DNA from: Chitinivorax sp. PXF-14
Lineage (GTDB): Bacteria > Pseudomonadota > Gammaproteobacteria > Burkholderiales > SCOH01
Assembly: GCF_040812015.1 (NCBI RefSeq)
Contig: NZ_JBFNXJ010000006.1
Span: 158,142-222,141 of the forward strand
DNA length: 64,000 nucleotides
Direction: 5' to 3'
Shown: piece after piece, positions 1-9,179 of the stretch
How positions within the stretch are numbered: the stretch's first letter is position 1
How the letters are laid out: each line of letters opens with the position of its first letter
The notes under the pieces: generated by a model
Seen by the model: only the letters and a program-made list of their open reading frames with translations
Database searches by the model: none
What the model was told of the DNA's origin: nothing
Translations under genes and position numbers: made by a program

Positions 1-1227
1 GTCGACCTGCGTGCGCAGGGTTTCGTCGGCAAACCCAATCTGGCCGGCTGGCTCAAGGCCAGCGAGGTGAAACTGAGCGACCCGGAGCGCGGTGTCGATT
101 TCAAGGATGGGCGCGTCAGTGCGGTGTTCCAGCAGGACCGCGTGGTAATGCAGGACTTCCATCTGGCGGCAGGCAAGGGCACCTTGACCGGCAGCGGCAC
201 GCTGCTGCTCGGGCTGGATATGCCCAGTGTCGACATGAAGCTGGTGGCCAGACAGTTTGCCGTGCTCACCCGGCCTGACCGGCAACTGACGGTGACGGGT
301 GAGGGCGGTGTGCGCTATGTCGACCAGCAATTGCACATCGATGCCAAGCTGAGTGCCGACAGTGGCCACTTCGAAGTCGGCAATAGTGATGTGCCGGCGC
401 TCGGCGACGATGTCGTGGTGGTCGGCCGCGCGCCGCGCAATGCGAAGAAAGGCGGTTCGCTGCCGCTCTACCTGACGGCCAGCTTCGATCTGGGCGAGCG
501 CCTGACGGTGCGCGGCAAGGGCCTCGACGCCACGCTGGGCGGCTCGGTGCTGCTCCGGGCCGCGCCCAAGCGTGCGCTGACGGCGGCCGGCACGGTCACC
601 GTGACGCGGGGGCGCTATACCGCCTACGGCCAGAACCTGAGCGTGAGCCGCGGCAACATCAGTTTTCAGGGACCGATCGACAATCCGCTGCTCGACATCG
701 TCGCCATCCGCCCGGGGCTGAGCGTCGAGGTCGGCGTGCAGGTCAGCGGTACGGCGCTGGCGCCACGCGTCCAGCTCACCTCCGACACGCCGATGCCGGA
801 TGCCGAGAAACTGTCCTGGCTGGTGCTCGGCAAGCCCAGCTCGGGGCTGAAGCAGGGCGATGCCGCTTCGCTATTGATGGTGGCGAGCGGCCTGCTGGGC
901 GGCGATACGGCCAACTCGCTGGTCAAGTCGCTGGCCGACAGCGTGGGGCTCGACGAGATCAGCATCGGCCAGAGCGAGAACACGACGAGCAACGGCAGCA
1001 ATGGCAGCAGCGCCAGCAGCAATGGCGAAAGCAATCTGTCGACCCAGGTGGTGACGCTCGGCAAGCGCCTGTCCGATCGTGCCTACCTTGCCTACGAGCA
1101 AGGCCTGACGGGGGCCAGCGCCGCCCTCAAGCTCACTTACCAGCTCACCCGCAGCCTCTCCTTCGTGGCGCGTGCCGGCCAGCAGCAAAGCCAGGTCGAC
1201 CTGTTCTACACCCACGCCTTCGACTGA
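1..1227 (+). CDS. tamB: Translocation and assembly module protein TamB, C-terminal part (5' truncated by window)
   Basis: The reading frame is open from base 1 and ends at TGA 1225-1227, giving the last 408 residues of a TamB/DUF490 protein. TamB is an inner-membrane-anchored periplasmic protein that works with the outer-membrane TamA and is implicated in outer membrane protein assembly and phospholipid transport. The visible part shows the family's alternating beta-strand pattern, the conserved stretch around GTVTVTRGRYTAYGQNL, and the terminal segment with SWLVLGKPSSG and a final Phe-Asp. A Ser/Asn-rich low-complexity linker (about codons 324-342) interrupts the C-terminal domain. The usual family length is above 1,200 residues, so most of the gene lies upstream. 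No tamA is in the window. Confidence 0.9.
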   Translation, partial: VDLRAQGFVGKPNLAGWLKASEVKLSDPERGVDFKDGRVSAVFQQDRVVMQDFHLAAGKGTLTGSGTLLLGLDMPSVDMKLVARQFAVLTRPDRQLTVTGEGGVRYVDQQLHIDAKLSADSGHFEVGNSDVPALGDDVVVVGRAPRNAKKGGSLPLYLTASFDLGERLTVRGKGLDATLGGSVLLRAAPKRALTAAGTVTVTRGRYTAYGQNLSVSRGNISFQGPIDNPLLDIVAIRPGLSVEVGVQVSGTALAPRVQLTSDTPMPDAEKLSWLVLGKPSSGLKQGDAASLLMVASGLLGGDTANSLVKSLADSVGLDEISIGQSENTTSNGSNGSSASSNGESNLSTQVVTLGKRLSDRAYLAYEQGLTGASAALKLTYQLTRSLSFVARAGQQQSQVDLFYTHAFD

Positions 1228-1245
1228 TCCCGGTCCCGACCGCCA

Positions 1246-1266
1246 GCCCGGTTTGTGGGCATTTTT
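1246..1266 (+). terminator. Weak possible terminator after tamB
   Basis: A 5-bp stem GCCCG/TGGGC with a 5-base loop is followed by ATTTTT. The stem is short, so this is only a candidate for the end of the tamB transcript. Confidence 0.3.
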
Positions 1267-1462
1267 GCAACAGCCGACTACACTCAAGTCACGTTGCGAG
1301 ACTGGCTGGCTGCCGCCCGCGCGATGGTCGTGATAAGTTATCGCCCGTGCGTGCATACGCATTCAGGCTGTAGGACGCTGTCTGGACGATCCAGGGGCAA
1401 CCCCGAATCGCCAGCGGTGATCTTGATATATACCCATACAACACCGTCTGAGAGGAAAAGAC

Positions 1463-3061
1463 ATGCAACACAAGCTGCTGAAACTCGCCGTGACTGCCGC
1501 GCTGGTTGGCATTGCCGGCACCACCTTCGCTGCCGGCAAGACCCTGGTTTATTGTTCCGAAGCGAGCCCGGAAGGCTTCGACCCTGGCCCGTACACGGCC
1601 GGCGGCACCTTCGATGCCTCGGCTGAAGCCGTCTACAACCGCCTGGTCGAATTCGAGCGCGGCGCCACCAAGGTACAGCCTGGCCTGGCCGAAAGCTGGG
1701 AGATCTCGCCCGATGGCCTGACCTACACCTTCAAGTTGCGCAAGGGTGTGAAGTTCCACACCACCGACTACTTCAAGCCGACGCGTGATTTCAACGCCGA
1801 CGACGTGGTCTTCACCTTCACCCGCATGATCGACAAGGATCAGCCCTTCCGCAAAGCCTATCCGGTCGAGTTCCCGTACGCCTCCGACATGGGCATGGAT
1901 GCGAACATCGCCAAGGTGGAAAAGGTCGACCCCTACACCGTGCGCTTCGTGCTGAAGAAAATCGACGCCCCGTTCGTGCAGAATCTGGCCATGAGCTTCG
2001 CGTCGATCCTGTCCGCCGAGTACGCCGACAAGCTGCTCAAGGATGGCAAGCCGCAGCAGATCAACCAGCAGCCGATCGGCACCGGTCCCTTCGTATTCAA
2101 GAGCTACCAGAAGGATGCGTCGATTCGCTATGATGCCAACAAGGAATACTGGAAGAAGGGCGAGGTCAAGCTCGACAAGCTGATCTTCGCGATCACCACC
2201 GACCCGTCGGTGCGCTACCAGAAGCTCAAGGCCGGCGAATGCCAAATCATGTCCTACCCGCGTCCGGCCGACCTGGCCGGCATGAAGGCGGACCCGAAGC
2301 TGACCGTACCGAGCCAGGCTGGCTTCAACCTGGGCTACCTCGCCTACAACGTCAAGCACAAGCCGCTCGACAAGCTCGAAGTACGCGAAGCGCTCGACAT
2401 GGCGATCAACAAGAAGGCGATCATCGACGCCGTGTATCAGGGCGCAGGCCAGGCCGCGACCAACCCGATGCCGCCGACCCAGTGGTCCTACGACAAGTCG
2501 ATCAAGGATGCCGGCTACAACCCGGACAAGGCCAAGGCCCTGCTGAAGAAGGCCGGCATTGCCGAGGGCACCGAGATCACCCTGTGGGCGATGCCGGTAC
2601 AACGCCCGTACAACCCCAACGCCAAGCTGATGGCCGAAATGATCCAGAACGACTGGGGCAAGGTCGGCATCAAGGCCAAGATCGTCAGCTACGAGTGGGG
2701 CGAGTACCTGAAGCGCGGCAAGGCTGGCGAACATGACGCAATGCTCGTGGGCTGGACCGGCGACAATGGCGATCCGGACAACTGGCTCGGCGTGAACCTG
2801 GGCTGCGAGGCCGTGGGCGGCAACAACTACGCGATGTGGTGCAACAAGGAGTTCGACGACCTCATCGTCAAGGGCAAGCAGACCACCGACACGAAGAAGC
2901 GCACCGAGTACTACACCAAGGCACAGCAGATCTTCAAGAAGGAACTGCCATGGACCACGATCGCGCACTCGACGGTTTACCAGCCGATGCGCAAGGACGT
3001 GGAAGGCTTCAAGATCAGCCCATTCGGTCTGAACTCCTTCTACGGCGTGGGCCTGAAGTAA
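1463..3061 (+). CDS. dppA: Dipeptide ABC transporter periplasmic substrate-binding protein (first copy)
   Basis: This 532-residue SBP_bac_5 protein binds di- or oligopeptides in the periplasm and delivers them to the DppBC permease. It has a Sec signal peptide (residues 1-23, cleaving after TTFA), then KTLVYCSEASPEGFDP, the family's N-terminal signature. The motifs NRLVEFERG, PIGTGPF and WTGDNGDPDNW are typical of DppA, and two cysteines in the C-terminal lobe (LGCEA and MWCNK) match the disulfide seen in DppA proteins. The ATG is preceded by AGAGGAAAAG. It is followed by a second paralogue at 3185; dppBCDF lie further downstream. The substrate preference (dipeptide, haem, or other peptide) cannot be told from the sequence. 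Confidence 0.92.
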   Translation: MQHKLLKLAVTAALVGIAGTTFAAGKTLVYCSEASPEGFDPGPYTAGGTFDASAEAVYNRLVEFERGATKVQPGLAESWEISPDGLTYTFKLRKGVKFHTTDYFKPTRDFNADDVVFTFTRMIDKDQPFRKAYPVEFPYASDMGMDANIAKVEKVDPYTVRFVLKKIDAPFVQNLAMSFASILSAEYADKLLKDGKPQQINQQPIGTGPFVFKSYQKDASIRYDANKEYWKKGEVKLDKLIFAITTDPSVRYQKLKAGECQIMSYPRPADLAGMKADPKLTVPSQAGFNLGYLAYNVKHKPLDKLEVREALDMAINKKAIIDAVYQGAGQAATNPMPPTQWSYDKSIKDAGYNPDKAKALLKKAGIAEGTEITLWAMPVQRPYNPNAKLMAEMIQNDWGKVGIKAKIVSYEWGEYLKRGKAGEHDAMLVGWTGDNGDPDNWLGVNLGCEAVGGNNYAMWCNKEFDDLIVKGKQTTDTKKRTEYYTKAQQIFKKELPWTTIAHSTVYQPMRKDVEGFKISPFGLNSFYGVGLK

Positions 3062-3073
3062 ACGGCATCGCTT

Positions 3074-3116
3074 AGAGGCTGTTCACGATCTTGCTGCGAG
3101 GTCGTGAACCGCCTCT
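3074..3116 (+). repeat. Long imperfect palindrome between the two dppA genes
   Basis: Arms 3074-3092 and 3098-3116 pair over 18 of 19 positions (two as G-U) around a 5-base loop GCTGC. It has no T-tract of its own and sits just before the terminator at 3128. It could stabilise the 3' end of the first dppA transcript, or be a small palindromic mobile repeat. Confidence 0.7.
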
Positions 3117-3127
3117 TAGACAACAAG

Positions 3128-3155
3128 AAAGGGACAGGTACGACCTGTCCCTTTT
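3128..3155 (+). terminator. Rho-independent terminator between dppA copies
   Basis: A perfect 12-bp stem AAAGGGACAGGT/ACCTGTCCCTTT with a 3-base ACG loop ends in TTTT. It would end or attenuate the transcript of the first dppA before the second, whose start codon is 30 bases downstream. Confidence 0.75.
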
Positions 3156-3184
3156 CACAATAAAACCCAGCAGGGAGAGAGAGT

Positions 3185-4780
3185 ATGACTACACGCAACT
3201 GGCTACCGCTGGTAGCCGCACTGGCCTTGGCCATGGGCAGCCAGGCCCAGGCTGCCAAGGTGTTGACCGTGTGCTCCGAAGCGAGCCCGGAAGGTTTCGA
3301 CATCTCGATGTACACCGCCGCCGTCACCGCCGATGCGACCTCGGAGGCGGTGCACAACCGCCTGGTCGAATTCGAGCGCGGCTCGACCAAGGTGCTGCCC
3401 GGCTTGGCGGATCGGTGGGACATCTCCAAGGATGGCCTGAGCTACACCTTCTATCTGCACAAGGGGGTGAAGTTTCACACCACCGACTATTTCAAGCCGA
3501 GCCGCGAGTTCAACGCCGACGATGTGGTATGGACCTTCAAGCGCATGCTCGACAAGAGCCACCCGTGGTACAAGGTCAGCCCGCGCGGCTACCCTTACGC
3601 CGACGGGATGGAGTTCCCGACGCTGATCAAGTCCATCGACAAGATCGACCCTTACACCGTCAGGTTCACGCTGAGCAAGCCCGAGGCGCCCTTTCTGGCC
3701 GATCTGGCGATGGGCTTCGCCTCCATCTTCTCGGCCGAATACGGCGACCAGCTGCTCAAGGCCGGCAAGACCAACCAGCTCAACCAGCTGCCGATCGGCA
3801 CCGGCCCTTTTGTCTTCCGTCGCTACGAAAAGGATGCACAGATCCGCTATGACGGCTTCAAGGACTATTTCCGCGGCAAGCCGGCGATCGACAAGCTGAT
3901 CTTCGCGATCGCCCCGGATACCGCCGTGCGCATCCAGAAGCTCAAGGCCGGCGAGTGCCAGATCGCGCTGTACCCGCTGCCGGCGGATGTGCCCAATCTG
4001 CGCCGGGACCCGAAGCTGCAGGTCGGCGAGCTCAATGCGTTGATGACTGGCTATCTGGCCTTCAACACCCAGCACAAGCCGCTGGACAAGAAGGAGGTGC
4101 GCCAGGCGATCTCGCTCGCCTTCGACAAGAAGTCCTACGTCAAGGCACTGTTCGGCGAGGCCGCGAGCCCAGCGGTCAACCCCTTCCCATCCACCATGTG
4201 GGGCTACAACAAGGACATCAAGGATTACGACTACAACCCGGCCAAGGCGCGTGAACTGTTGAAGCAGGCGGGCCTGCCCAACGGCTTCGATACGACGATC
4301 TGGACCCGTCCCGGTGGCGGCACGATCAATCCGAACCCCAAGCTGGGTGCCGAAATGCTGCAGGCCGACCTGAAAAAGATCGGCATCAACGCAACGATCA
4401 AGACCATCGAGTGGGGCGAGCTACTCAAGCGCGCCAAGGCGGGTGAACATGATCTCGTATTCAATGGCTGGGCCGGTGACAACGGCGACCCGGATAACTT
4501 TCTGACGCCGCTGCTGTCCTGCGCCGCCGCCGAGACCGGGGAGAACTACGCGCGCTGGTGCGACAAGCCTTTCGATGCCTTGCTCGATCGCGCCAAGCTC
4601 AGCTCGGACATCAACGTCCGCACCAAGGCCTACCTCGAAGCGCAGAAGATCTTCAAGGAGCAGGCACCCTGGCTGGCGCTGGCGCACCCGACCATGTTCG
4701 TTGCGATGCACAAGAATGTCGTCGGTTATAAATTGTCGCCGCTGGGGACAAACAACTATTACGGCGTCGATATCAGGTAG
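3185..4780 (+). CDS. dppA: Dipeptide ABC transporter periplasmic substrate-binding protein (second copy)
   Basis: This 531-residue protein is a paralogue of the gene at 1463, with the same SBP_bac_5 architecture. It has a Sec signal peptide (cleaving after about AQA at residue 23), KVLTVCSEASPEGFD, NRLVEFERGSTKV, PIGTGPFVF and WAGDNGDPDNF. The C-terminal cysteine pair (LSCAA and RWCDK) is kept. Its ATG follows a strong ribosome site in GGGAGAGAGA. The two copies differ most in the regions that line the ligand pocket in this family, so they may feed different peptides to the one DppBCDF permease downstream. A hairpin terminator follows at 4798. Confidence 0.92.
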   Translation: MTTRNWLPLVAALALAMGSQAQAAKVLTVCSEASPEGFDISMYTAAVTADATSEAVHNRLVEFERGSTKVLPGLADRWDISKDGLSYTFYLHKGVKFHTTDYFKPSREFNADDVVWTFKRMLDKSHPWYKVSPRGYPYADGMEFPTLIKSIDKIDPYTVRFTLSKPEAPFLADLAMGFASIFSAEYGDQLLKAGKTNQLNQLPIGTGPFVFRRYEKDAQIRYDGFKDYFRGKPAIDKLIFAIAPDTAVRIQKLKAGECQIALYPLPADVPNLRRDPKLQVGELNALMTGYLAFNTQHKPLDKKEVRQAISLAFDKKSYVKALFGEAASPAVNPFPSTMWGYNKDIKDYDYNPAKARELLKQAGLPNGFDTTIWTRPGGGTINPNPKLGAEMLQADLKKIGINATIKTIEWGELLKRAKAGEHDLVFNGWAGDNGDPDNFLTPLLSCAAAETGENYARWCDKPFDALLDRAKLSSDINVRTKAYLEAQKIFKEQAPWLALAHPTMFVAMHKNVVGYKLSPLGTNNYYGVDIR

Positions 4781-4797
4781 CACACATCGCAGTGACA

Positions 4798-4828
4798 CAA
4801 ACAAACCGGCCGATCGCCGGTTTGTTTG
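4798..4828 (+). terminator. Terminator hairpin after the second dppA
   Basis: A perfect 13-bp stem CAAACAAACCGGC/GCCGGTTTGTTTG with a 5-base loop CGATC starts 18 bases after the stop codon. The T-rich part lies inside the 3' arm. Confidence 0.7.
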
Positions 4829-4996
4829 CATTCAGGTGCATGAAAACGGCTCGTCAATGCCGCGTCCAGCAAGCTTTTCCAGTCTGGCTATGAGGGATTG
4901 CAGCAATGGCGGCGCATGCTTTCCTACCTTTAACTGGTAGCGGAACCCGCGCTTCATGACCATGTCTTGCTGCGCTGCAATATCCAATAAATCAAG

Positions 4997-5025
4997 TTGT
5001 TGTTTGCGGACCAAACGGTTAATAT
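4997..5025 (+). promoter_or_regulatory. Candidate sigma-70 promoter upstream of dppB
   Basis: TTGTTG, 17 bases, then TAATAT. It lies about 206 bases upstream of the dppB start and would give dppBCDF a promoter separate from the dppA genes. The match to consensus is moderate. Confidence 0.35.
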
Positions 5026-5231
5026 CCGCGCACTTTTTGGGGCCCGCCCGCCAACGGCGACGCGGTGTTCCGCATCGGATGCACTCCGATTTCGTGACGG
5101 ACCGGCGACCCTGGTTCGTGTATTCCACGGGCTGTTGTCAAGCACACAACGGCAGACCATCACGGACAACGCGCCAGCCTTGTCCGGGTCGGCGTTTTGT
5201 TTTTGGCTCAGCCTACACGATAGGTTGAATC

Positions 5232-6242
5232 ATGTTCTCCTTCATCCTCAGGAAAATCGGGATGGTGATCCCGACCTTCCTCGGCATCACGCTCCTCGCG
5301 TTTGCCCTGATCCACCTCATACCGGGCGACCCCGTCCTGATCATGGTCGGCGAACGCCGACTCGACCCCGAGATGTACAAGGCCGCGATGCATAACCTCG
5401 GCCTCGACCTGCCGCTGTGGAAACAGTACCTGGTCTACCTGACCAAGGCGCTGCACGGCGACCTCGGCCTGTCGCTGATCACGAAGGAGCCGGTGATGGA
5501 CGAGTTCCTCAAGCTGTTCCCGGCGACCGTCGAGCTGTCGATCTGTGCCATGGCATTCGCTACCGTGCTGGGCCTGATCGCCGGCATCCTGGCCGCCATC
5601 AAGCGCGGCTCCTGGTTCGACAACACGGTGATGGGCATTGCCATCACCGGCTCGTCGATGCCGATTTTCTGGTGGGGCCTGATCCTGATCATGTTCTTCT
5701 CGGTCAATCTTGGCTGGACGCCGGTTTCGGGCCGTATCGACCTCGAGTTCGATATCGTCCCCAAGACCGGCCTGCTGCTGATCGACACGCTGCTATCGGA
5801 CGAGGAGGGCGCCTTCCGGTCCGCGCTGTCGCACCTGATCCTGCCGTCGATCGTGCTGGGCACCATTCCGCTGGCGATCATCGCGCGTATGACGCGTTCT
5901 TCGATGCTCGAAGTGCTGCGCGAGGACTATGTGCGCACCGCCCGCGCCAAGGGGCTGTCGCCGACCCGCGTGATCGCCGTGCATGCGCTGCGCAATGCGC
6001 TGATCCCGGTGATCACCGTGATCGGCCTGATGGTGGGCACGCTGCTCGCCGGCGCAGTGCTGACCGAGACCATCTTCTCCTGGCCTGGCGTGGGCAAGTG
6101 GCTGATCGATGCGATCAGCCGCCGCGACTATCCCGTGGTGCAGGGCGGCATCCTGATCACCGCCACGCTGATCATCATCGTCAATCTGCTGGTGGACATC
6201 ATGTACGGTGTCATCAACCCGCGCATCCGCCACGCGAGGTAA
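5232..6242 (+). CDS. dppB: Dipeptide ABC transporter permease DppB
   Basis: This inner-membrane permease of 336 residues forms the translocation channel with DppC. It begins MFSFILRKIGMVIPTFLGI, the hallmark start of DppB, and has about six membrane segments. The cytoplasmic EAA loop, which contacts the ATPases, appears as MLEVLREDYVRTARAKGLS (about residues 222-240). The C-terminus (NPRIRHAR) matches the family. The length is very close to E. coli DppB. It heads dppBCDF, and dppC starts 3 bases after its stop codon. Confidence 0.95.
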   Translation: MFSFILRKIGMVIPTFLGITLLAFALIHLIPGDPVLIMVGERRLDPEMYKAAMHNLGLDLPLWKQYLVYLTKALHGDLGLSLITKEPVMDEFLKLFPATVELSICAMAFATVLGLIAGILAAIKRGSWFDNTVMGIAITGSSMPIFWWGLILIMFFSVNLGWTPVSGRIDLEFDIVPKTGLLLIDTLLSDEEGAFRSALSHLILPSIVLGTIPLAIIARMTRSSMLEVLREDYVRTARAKGLSPTRVIAVHALRNALIPVITVIGLMVGTLLAGAVLTETIFSWPGVGKWLIDAISRRDYPVVQGGILITATLIIIVNLLVDIMYGVINPRIRHAR

Positions 6243-6245
6243 GCC

Positions 6246-7163
6246 ATGAACGCACAAACAACAACCGCCAGCCTGGCGCCCGAGGCCGTGGCGATGAGCT
6301 ACCCGTCGCCGCTCAAGGAGTTCTGGCAGAGCTTCTCCGCCAACCGCGGTGCGCTGATCGCCATGATCTACATGGTGTGCATGATCGTCGCTGCACTGTT
6401 CGCGCCGCTGATCGCGCCGCACAGCCCGATCGAGCAATATCGCGACTTCATGCTCGCGCCGCCGTCGTGGGCGCAGGGCGGCAGCTCGCAGTTCCTGTTC
6501 GGCACCGATGACCTGGGGCGCGACATCCTCTCGCGGCTGATCCACGGTGCGCGCCTGTCTCTGTCGATCGGCCTGATGTCGGTTGTCATGTCGATGATTC
6601 CCGGCATCGTGCTGGGCCTCACCGCTGCATTTTTCCCGCGTTTCGATACGCTGATCATGCGCTTGATGGACGTGATGCTGGCGCTGCCGTCGCTGCTACT
6701 GGCGGTGGCCATCGTCGCCGTGCTCGGCCCCAGCCTGTTCAACACCATGCTGGCCATCGCCATCGTCAGCCTGCCCAACTATGTGCGTCTGACGCGTGCC
6801 TCGGCCATGGCCGAGATCAATCGCGAATATGTGATCGCGTCGCGCGTCGCCGGTGCCGGCACGCTGCGGCTGATGTTCGTCACCGTGCTGCCCAATTGCG
6901 TGGCGCCGATCATCGTGCAGGCCACCATGGGCTTCTCGTCCGCGATCCTCGACGCCGCCGCGCTGGGCTTCCTGGGCCTGGGCGCACAGCCCCCGCTGCC
7001 CGAGTGGGGCACCATGCTGGCCTCGGCGCGCGATTACATCGAGCGCGCGTGGTGGGTGGTGACCATGCCGGGCCTGACCATCCTGTTCTCGGTGCTGGCG
7101 CTCAACCTGATGGGCGACGGCCTGCGCGACGCGCTCGACCCGAAACTCAAACGCGTGGCATGA
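6246..7163 (+). CDS. dppC: Dipeptide ABC transporter permease DppC
   Basis: This is the partner permease of DppB (305 residues). It has an N-terminal cytoplasmic stretch, one membrane segment (about residues 39-59), a periplasmic loop containing FGTDDLGRDILSRLIHGAR, a signature of the OppC/DppC N-terminal domain, and then five further membrane segments. The EAA loop is AMAEINREYVIASRVAGAG. The C-terminus, GDGLRDALDPKL, is standard. It is spaced 3 bases from dppB and 9 from dppD, consistent with one transcript. Confidence 0.95.
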   Translation: MNAQTTTASLAPEAVAMSYPSPLKEFWQSFSANRGALIAMIYMVCMIVAALFAPLIAPHSPIEQYRDFMLAPPSWAQGGSSQFLFGTDDLGRDILSRLIHGARLSLSIGLMSVVMSMIPGIVLGLTAAFFPRFDTLIMRLMDVMLALPSLLLAVAIVAVLGPSLFNTMLAIAIVSLPNYVRLTRASAMAEINREYVIASRVAGAGTLRLMFVTVLPNCVAPIIVQATMGFSSAILDAAALGFLGLGAQPPLPEWGTMLASARDYIERAWWVVTMPGLTILFSVLALNLMGDGLRDALDPKLKRVA

Positions 7164-7172
7164 GGTATTTGA

Positions 7173-8153
7173 ATGAGCCTGCTTAAGATACGTAACCTCT
7201 CCGTCGCGTTTGGCAACCCGGCGAACCCGTTCCGCGCGGTCGAAGGCATCGACTTCGAGATCAACCGTGGCGAGATCGTCGGCATCGTCGGCGAATCCGG
7301 CTCCGGCAAGTCCGTGACCATGCTGGCGCTGATGGGCCTGATCGACGCGCCGGGCCGCGTGACGGCCGACGAGTTGAGCTTCGACGGCAAGAATCTGCTG
7401 ACCATCTCCGACCGCGAGCGGCGCAAGATCATCGGCAAGGACATCGCGATGATCTTCCAGGACGCGCTGTCGAGCTTGAATCCGAGCTACACCGTCGGCT
7501 ACCAGATCAAGGAAGTGCTCAAGGTGCATGAAGGCCTGCGCGGCGCGGCGCTCGACAAGCGCGCGCTGGAGCTGCTGGAGATGGTCGAGATTCCCGACCC
7601 GAAATCGCGCCTCAATGCTTATCCGCACCAGTTGTCGGGCGGCATGAGCCAGCGCGTGATGATCGCGATGGCGATCGCCTGCCGCCCCAAGCTGCTGATT
7701 GCCGACGAGCCGACTACGGCGCTCGACGTCACCATCCAGGCACAGATCATGGACCTGCTGGTCAACCTGCAGAAGCAGCAGGACATGGCGCTGATCATGA
7801 TCACCCATGACCTGGCCGTGATCGCCGAGATCGCGCACCGGGTGAACGTGATGTATGCCGGACAGGTGGTGGAGACCAATCGCGTGCCGGACATCTTCCA
7901 CTGGCCGCAACATCCCTATACCCAGGCGCTGCTGGCCTCGATTCCCGAGCACAGCAAGGGGGCCGAACGGCTGTCCACCTTGCCTGGCATCGTGCCCGGC
8001 CATTACGACCGGCCCAAGGGCTGTCTGTTGAGCCCGCGCTGCCCCTATGTACAAGAGCGCTGCCGGAGCGAACGCCCGACCATCGGATCGGTCGACGGCA
8101 TCGGCGTGCGCTGCTTCACTCCGCTGGATAAGGAAGGAAAACCGACCGTATGA
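7173..8153 (+). CDS. dppD: Dipeptide ABC transporter ATP-binding protein DppD
   Basis: This is one of two cytoplasmic ATPases (326 residues) that drive import. It shows Walker A GESGSGKS (about residues 42-49), the Q-loop in [11 protein letters not shown], the ABC signature LSGGMSQRV, Walker [13 protein letters not shown], and the H-loop ITHDL. The C-terminal oligopeptide-transporter extension carries four cysteines (in [16 protein letters not shown] and VRCFT), a pattern that in this family can bind an iron-sulfur cluster. Its stop codon overlaps the dppF start by 4 bases. Confidence 0.95.
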   Translation: MSLLKIRNLSVAFGNPANPFRAVEGIDFEINRGEIVGIVGESGSGKSVTMLALMGLIDAPGRVTADELSFDGKNLLTISDRERRKIIGKDIAMIFQDALSSLNPSYTVGYQIKEVLKVHEGLRGAALDKRALELLEMVEIPDPKSRLNAYPHQLSGGMSQRVMIAMAIACRPKLLIADEPTTALDVTIQAQIMDLLVNLQKQQDMALIMITHDLAVIAEIAHRVNVMYAGQVVETNRVPDIFHWPQHPYTQALLASIPEHSKGAERLSTLPGIVPGHYDRPKGCLLSPRCPYVQERCRSERPTIGSVDGIGVRCFTPLDKEGKPTV

Positions 8154-9121
8154 GCAAGGTATTGATTGCCCAGGACCTGACCCGTCACTACGAGGTCTCG
8201 CGCGGCTTCCTGAAGGGGCATGCAACCGTCAAGGCGCTGAACGGCGTGTCGTTCGAACTCGCGGCCGGCAAGACGCTGGCGGTGGTGGGTGAATCCGGTT
8301 GCGGCAAATCCACGCTGGCGCGCAGCCTGACGATGATCGAGCAGCCGACGAGCGGGCACCTGACCATCGATGGCGTCGATATTGCCACGGCCGGCAGCAC
8401 GACGCTCAAGCAGATGCGCAGCAAGGTGCAGATGGTGTTCCAGAACCCTTATGCATCGCTCAATCCGCGCAAGCAGATCGGCACGGTGCTGGACGAGCCG
8501 CTGCTGATCAATACCGGCCTCAGCAAGGCCGAGCGGACGGACAAGGTGAAGGCCATCATGGCCAAGGTCGGCCTGCGTCCCGAGCACTTCCACCGCTACC
8601 CGCACATGTTTTCCGGCGGCCAGCGCCAACGCGTGGCGATCGCGCGCGCGATGATCCTAAACCCGAAGATCGTCGTCGCGGACGAGCCGGTGTCGGCGCT
8701 CGACGTGTCGATCCAGGCACAGATACTGAACCTGTTCATGGACCTGCAGCAGGAGTTCAAGATCGCCTATGTGTTCATTTCCCACAATCTGTCGGTGGTG
8801 GAGCACGTCGCCGACGACGTGATGGTGATGTACCTCGGCTCGACCGTCGAGTACGGAGCCAGCAAGAAGCTCTACAGCCGTCCGCTGCACCCGTACACGC
8901 AGGCACTGTTGTCGGCCACGCCGGCTATCCGCGAGGAAGACCGGCGGCAGCAGATCAAGATCCAGGGCGAGTTGCCGAGTCCGCTCAATCCGCCATCCGG
9001 CTGTGCCTTCCACAAACGCTGCCCGTTCGCCGTCGAACGCTGCAAGCAGGAGGTGCCCTTGCTGCGGCCGTTTGATGAGCGCATGGTGGCGTGCCACCGG
9101 GTCGAGGAAATCAATGCCTGA
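8150..9121 (+). CDS. dppF: Dipeptide ABC transporter ATP-binding protein DppF
   Basis: This is the second ATPase of the importer (323 residues). It has Walker [10 protein letters not shown], the Q-loop in [12 protein letters not shown], the signature [16 protein letters not shown], Walker [13 protein letters not shown] and the H-loop FISHNLSVV. The C-terminal oligo_HPY segment holds [16 protein letters not shown]. The overlap with dppD (ATGA) indicates translational coupling. It is the last gene of the unit, followed by a bidirectional terminator. Confidence 0.95.
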   Translation: MSKVLIAQDLTRHYEVSRGFLKGHATVKALNGVSFELAAGKTLAVVGESGCGKSTLARSLTMIEQPTSGHLTIDGVDIATAGSTTLKQMRSKVQMVFQNPYASLNPRKQIGTVLDEPLLINTGLSKAERTDKVKAIMAKVGLRPEHFHRYPHMFSGGQRQRVAIARAMILNPKIVVADEPVSALDVSIQAQILNLFMDLQQEFKIAYVFISHNLSVVEHVADDVMVMYLGSTVEYGASKKLYSRPLHPYTQALLSATPAIREEDRRQQIKIQGELPSPLNPPSGCAFHKRCPFAVERCKQEVPLLRPFDERMVACHRVEEINA

Positions 9122-9135
9122 CCGGGGCTGAGCAA

Positions 9136-9164
9136 AAGAAAGGCCAGCAATGCTGGCCTTTCTT
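9136..9164. terminator. Bidirectional terminator between dppF and the convergent binding-protein gene
   Basis: A perfect 14-bp stem AAGAAAGGCCAGCA/TGCTGGCCTTTCTT has A-rich and T-rich flanks, so it can end transcripts from both sides. The convergent gene ends at 9180. Confidence 0.8.
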
Positions 9165-9179
9165 CATGGTGCGGAGCCC

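Larger units (their letters stand above)
4781..5231. other. Gap between the second dppA and dppB
   Basis: This 451-base stretch starts with the terminator at 4798 and carries a candidate promoter at 4997-5025. It is lower in GC than its surroundings between about 4930 and 5035. A minus-strand frame of 98 codons (4832-5128) exists, but I recognise no family in it and it has no clear ribosome site, so it is not called as a gene. An imperfect G-C-rich hairpin followed by T-rich sequence lies at about 5167-5207, close to dppB, and might attenuate transcription into it. Confidence 0.5.

Noticed and set aside
1289..2968. Minus-strand frame opposite the first dppA
   Set aside because: It mirrors a confidently identified plus-strand gene, and its product resembles no protein family.
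4832..5128. Small minus-strand gene between dppA and dppB
   Set aside because: There is no recognised family and no ribosome site, so the evidence is too weak to call it a gene.
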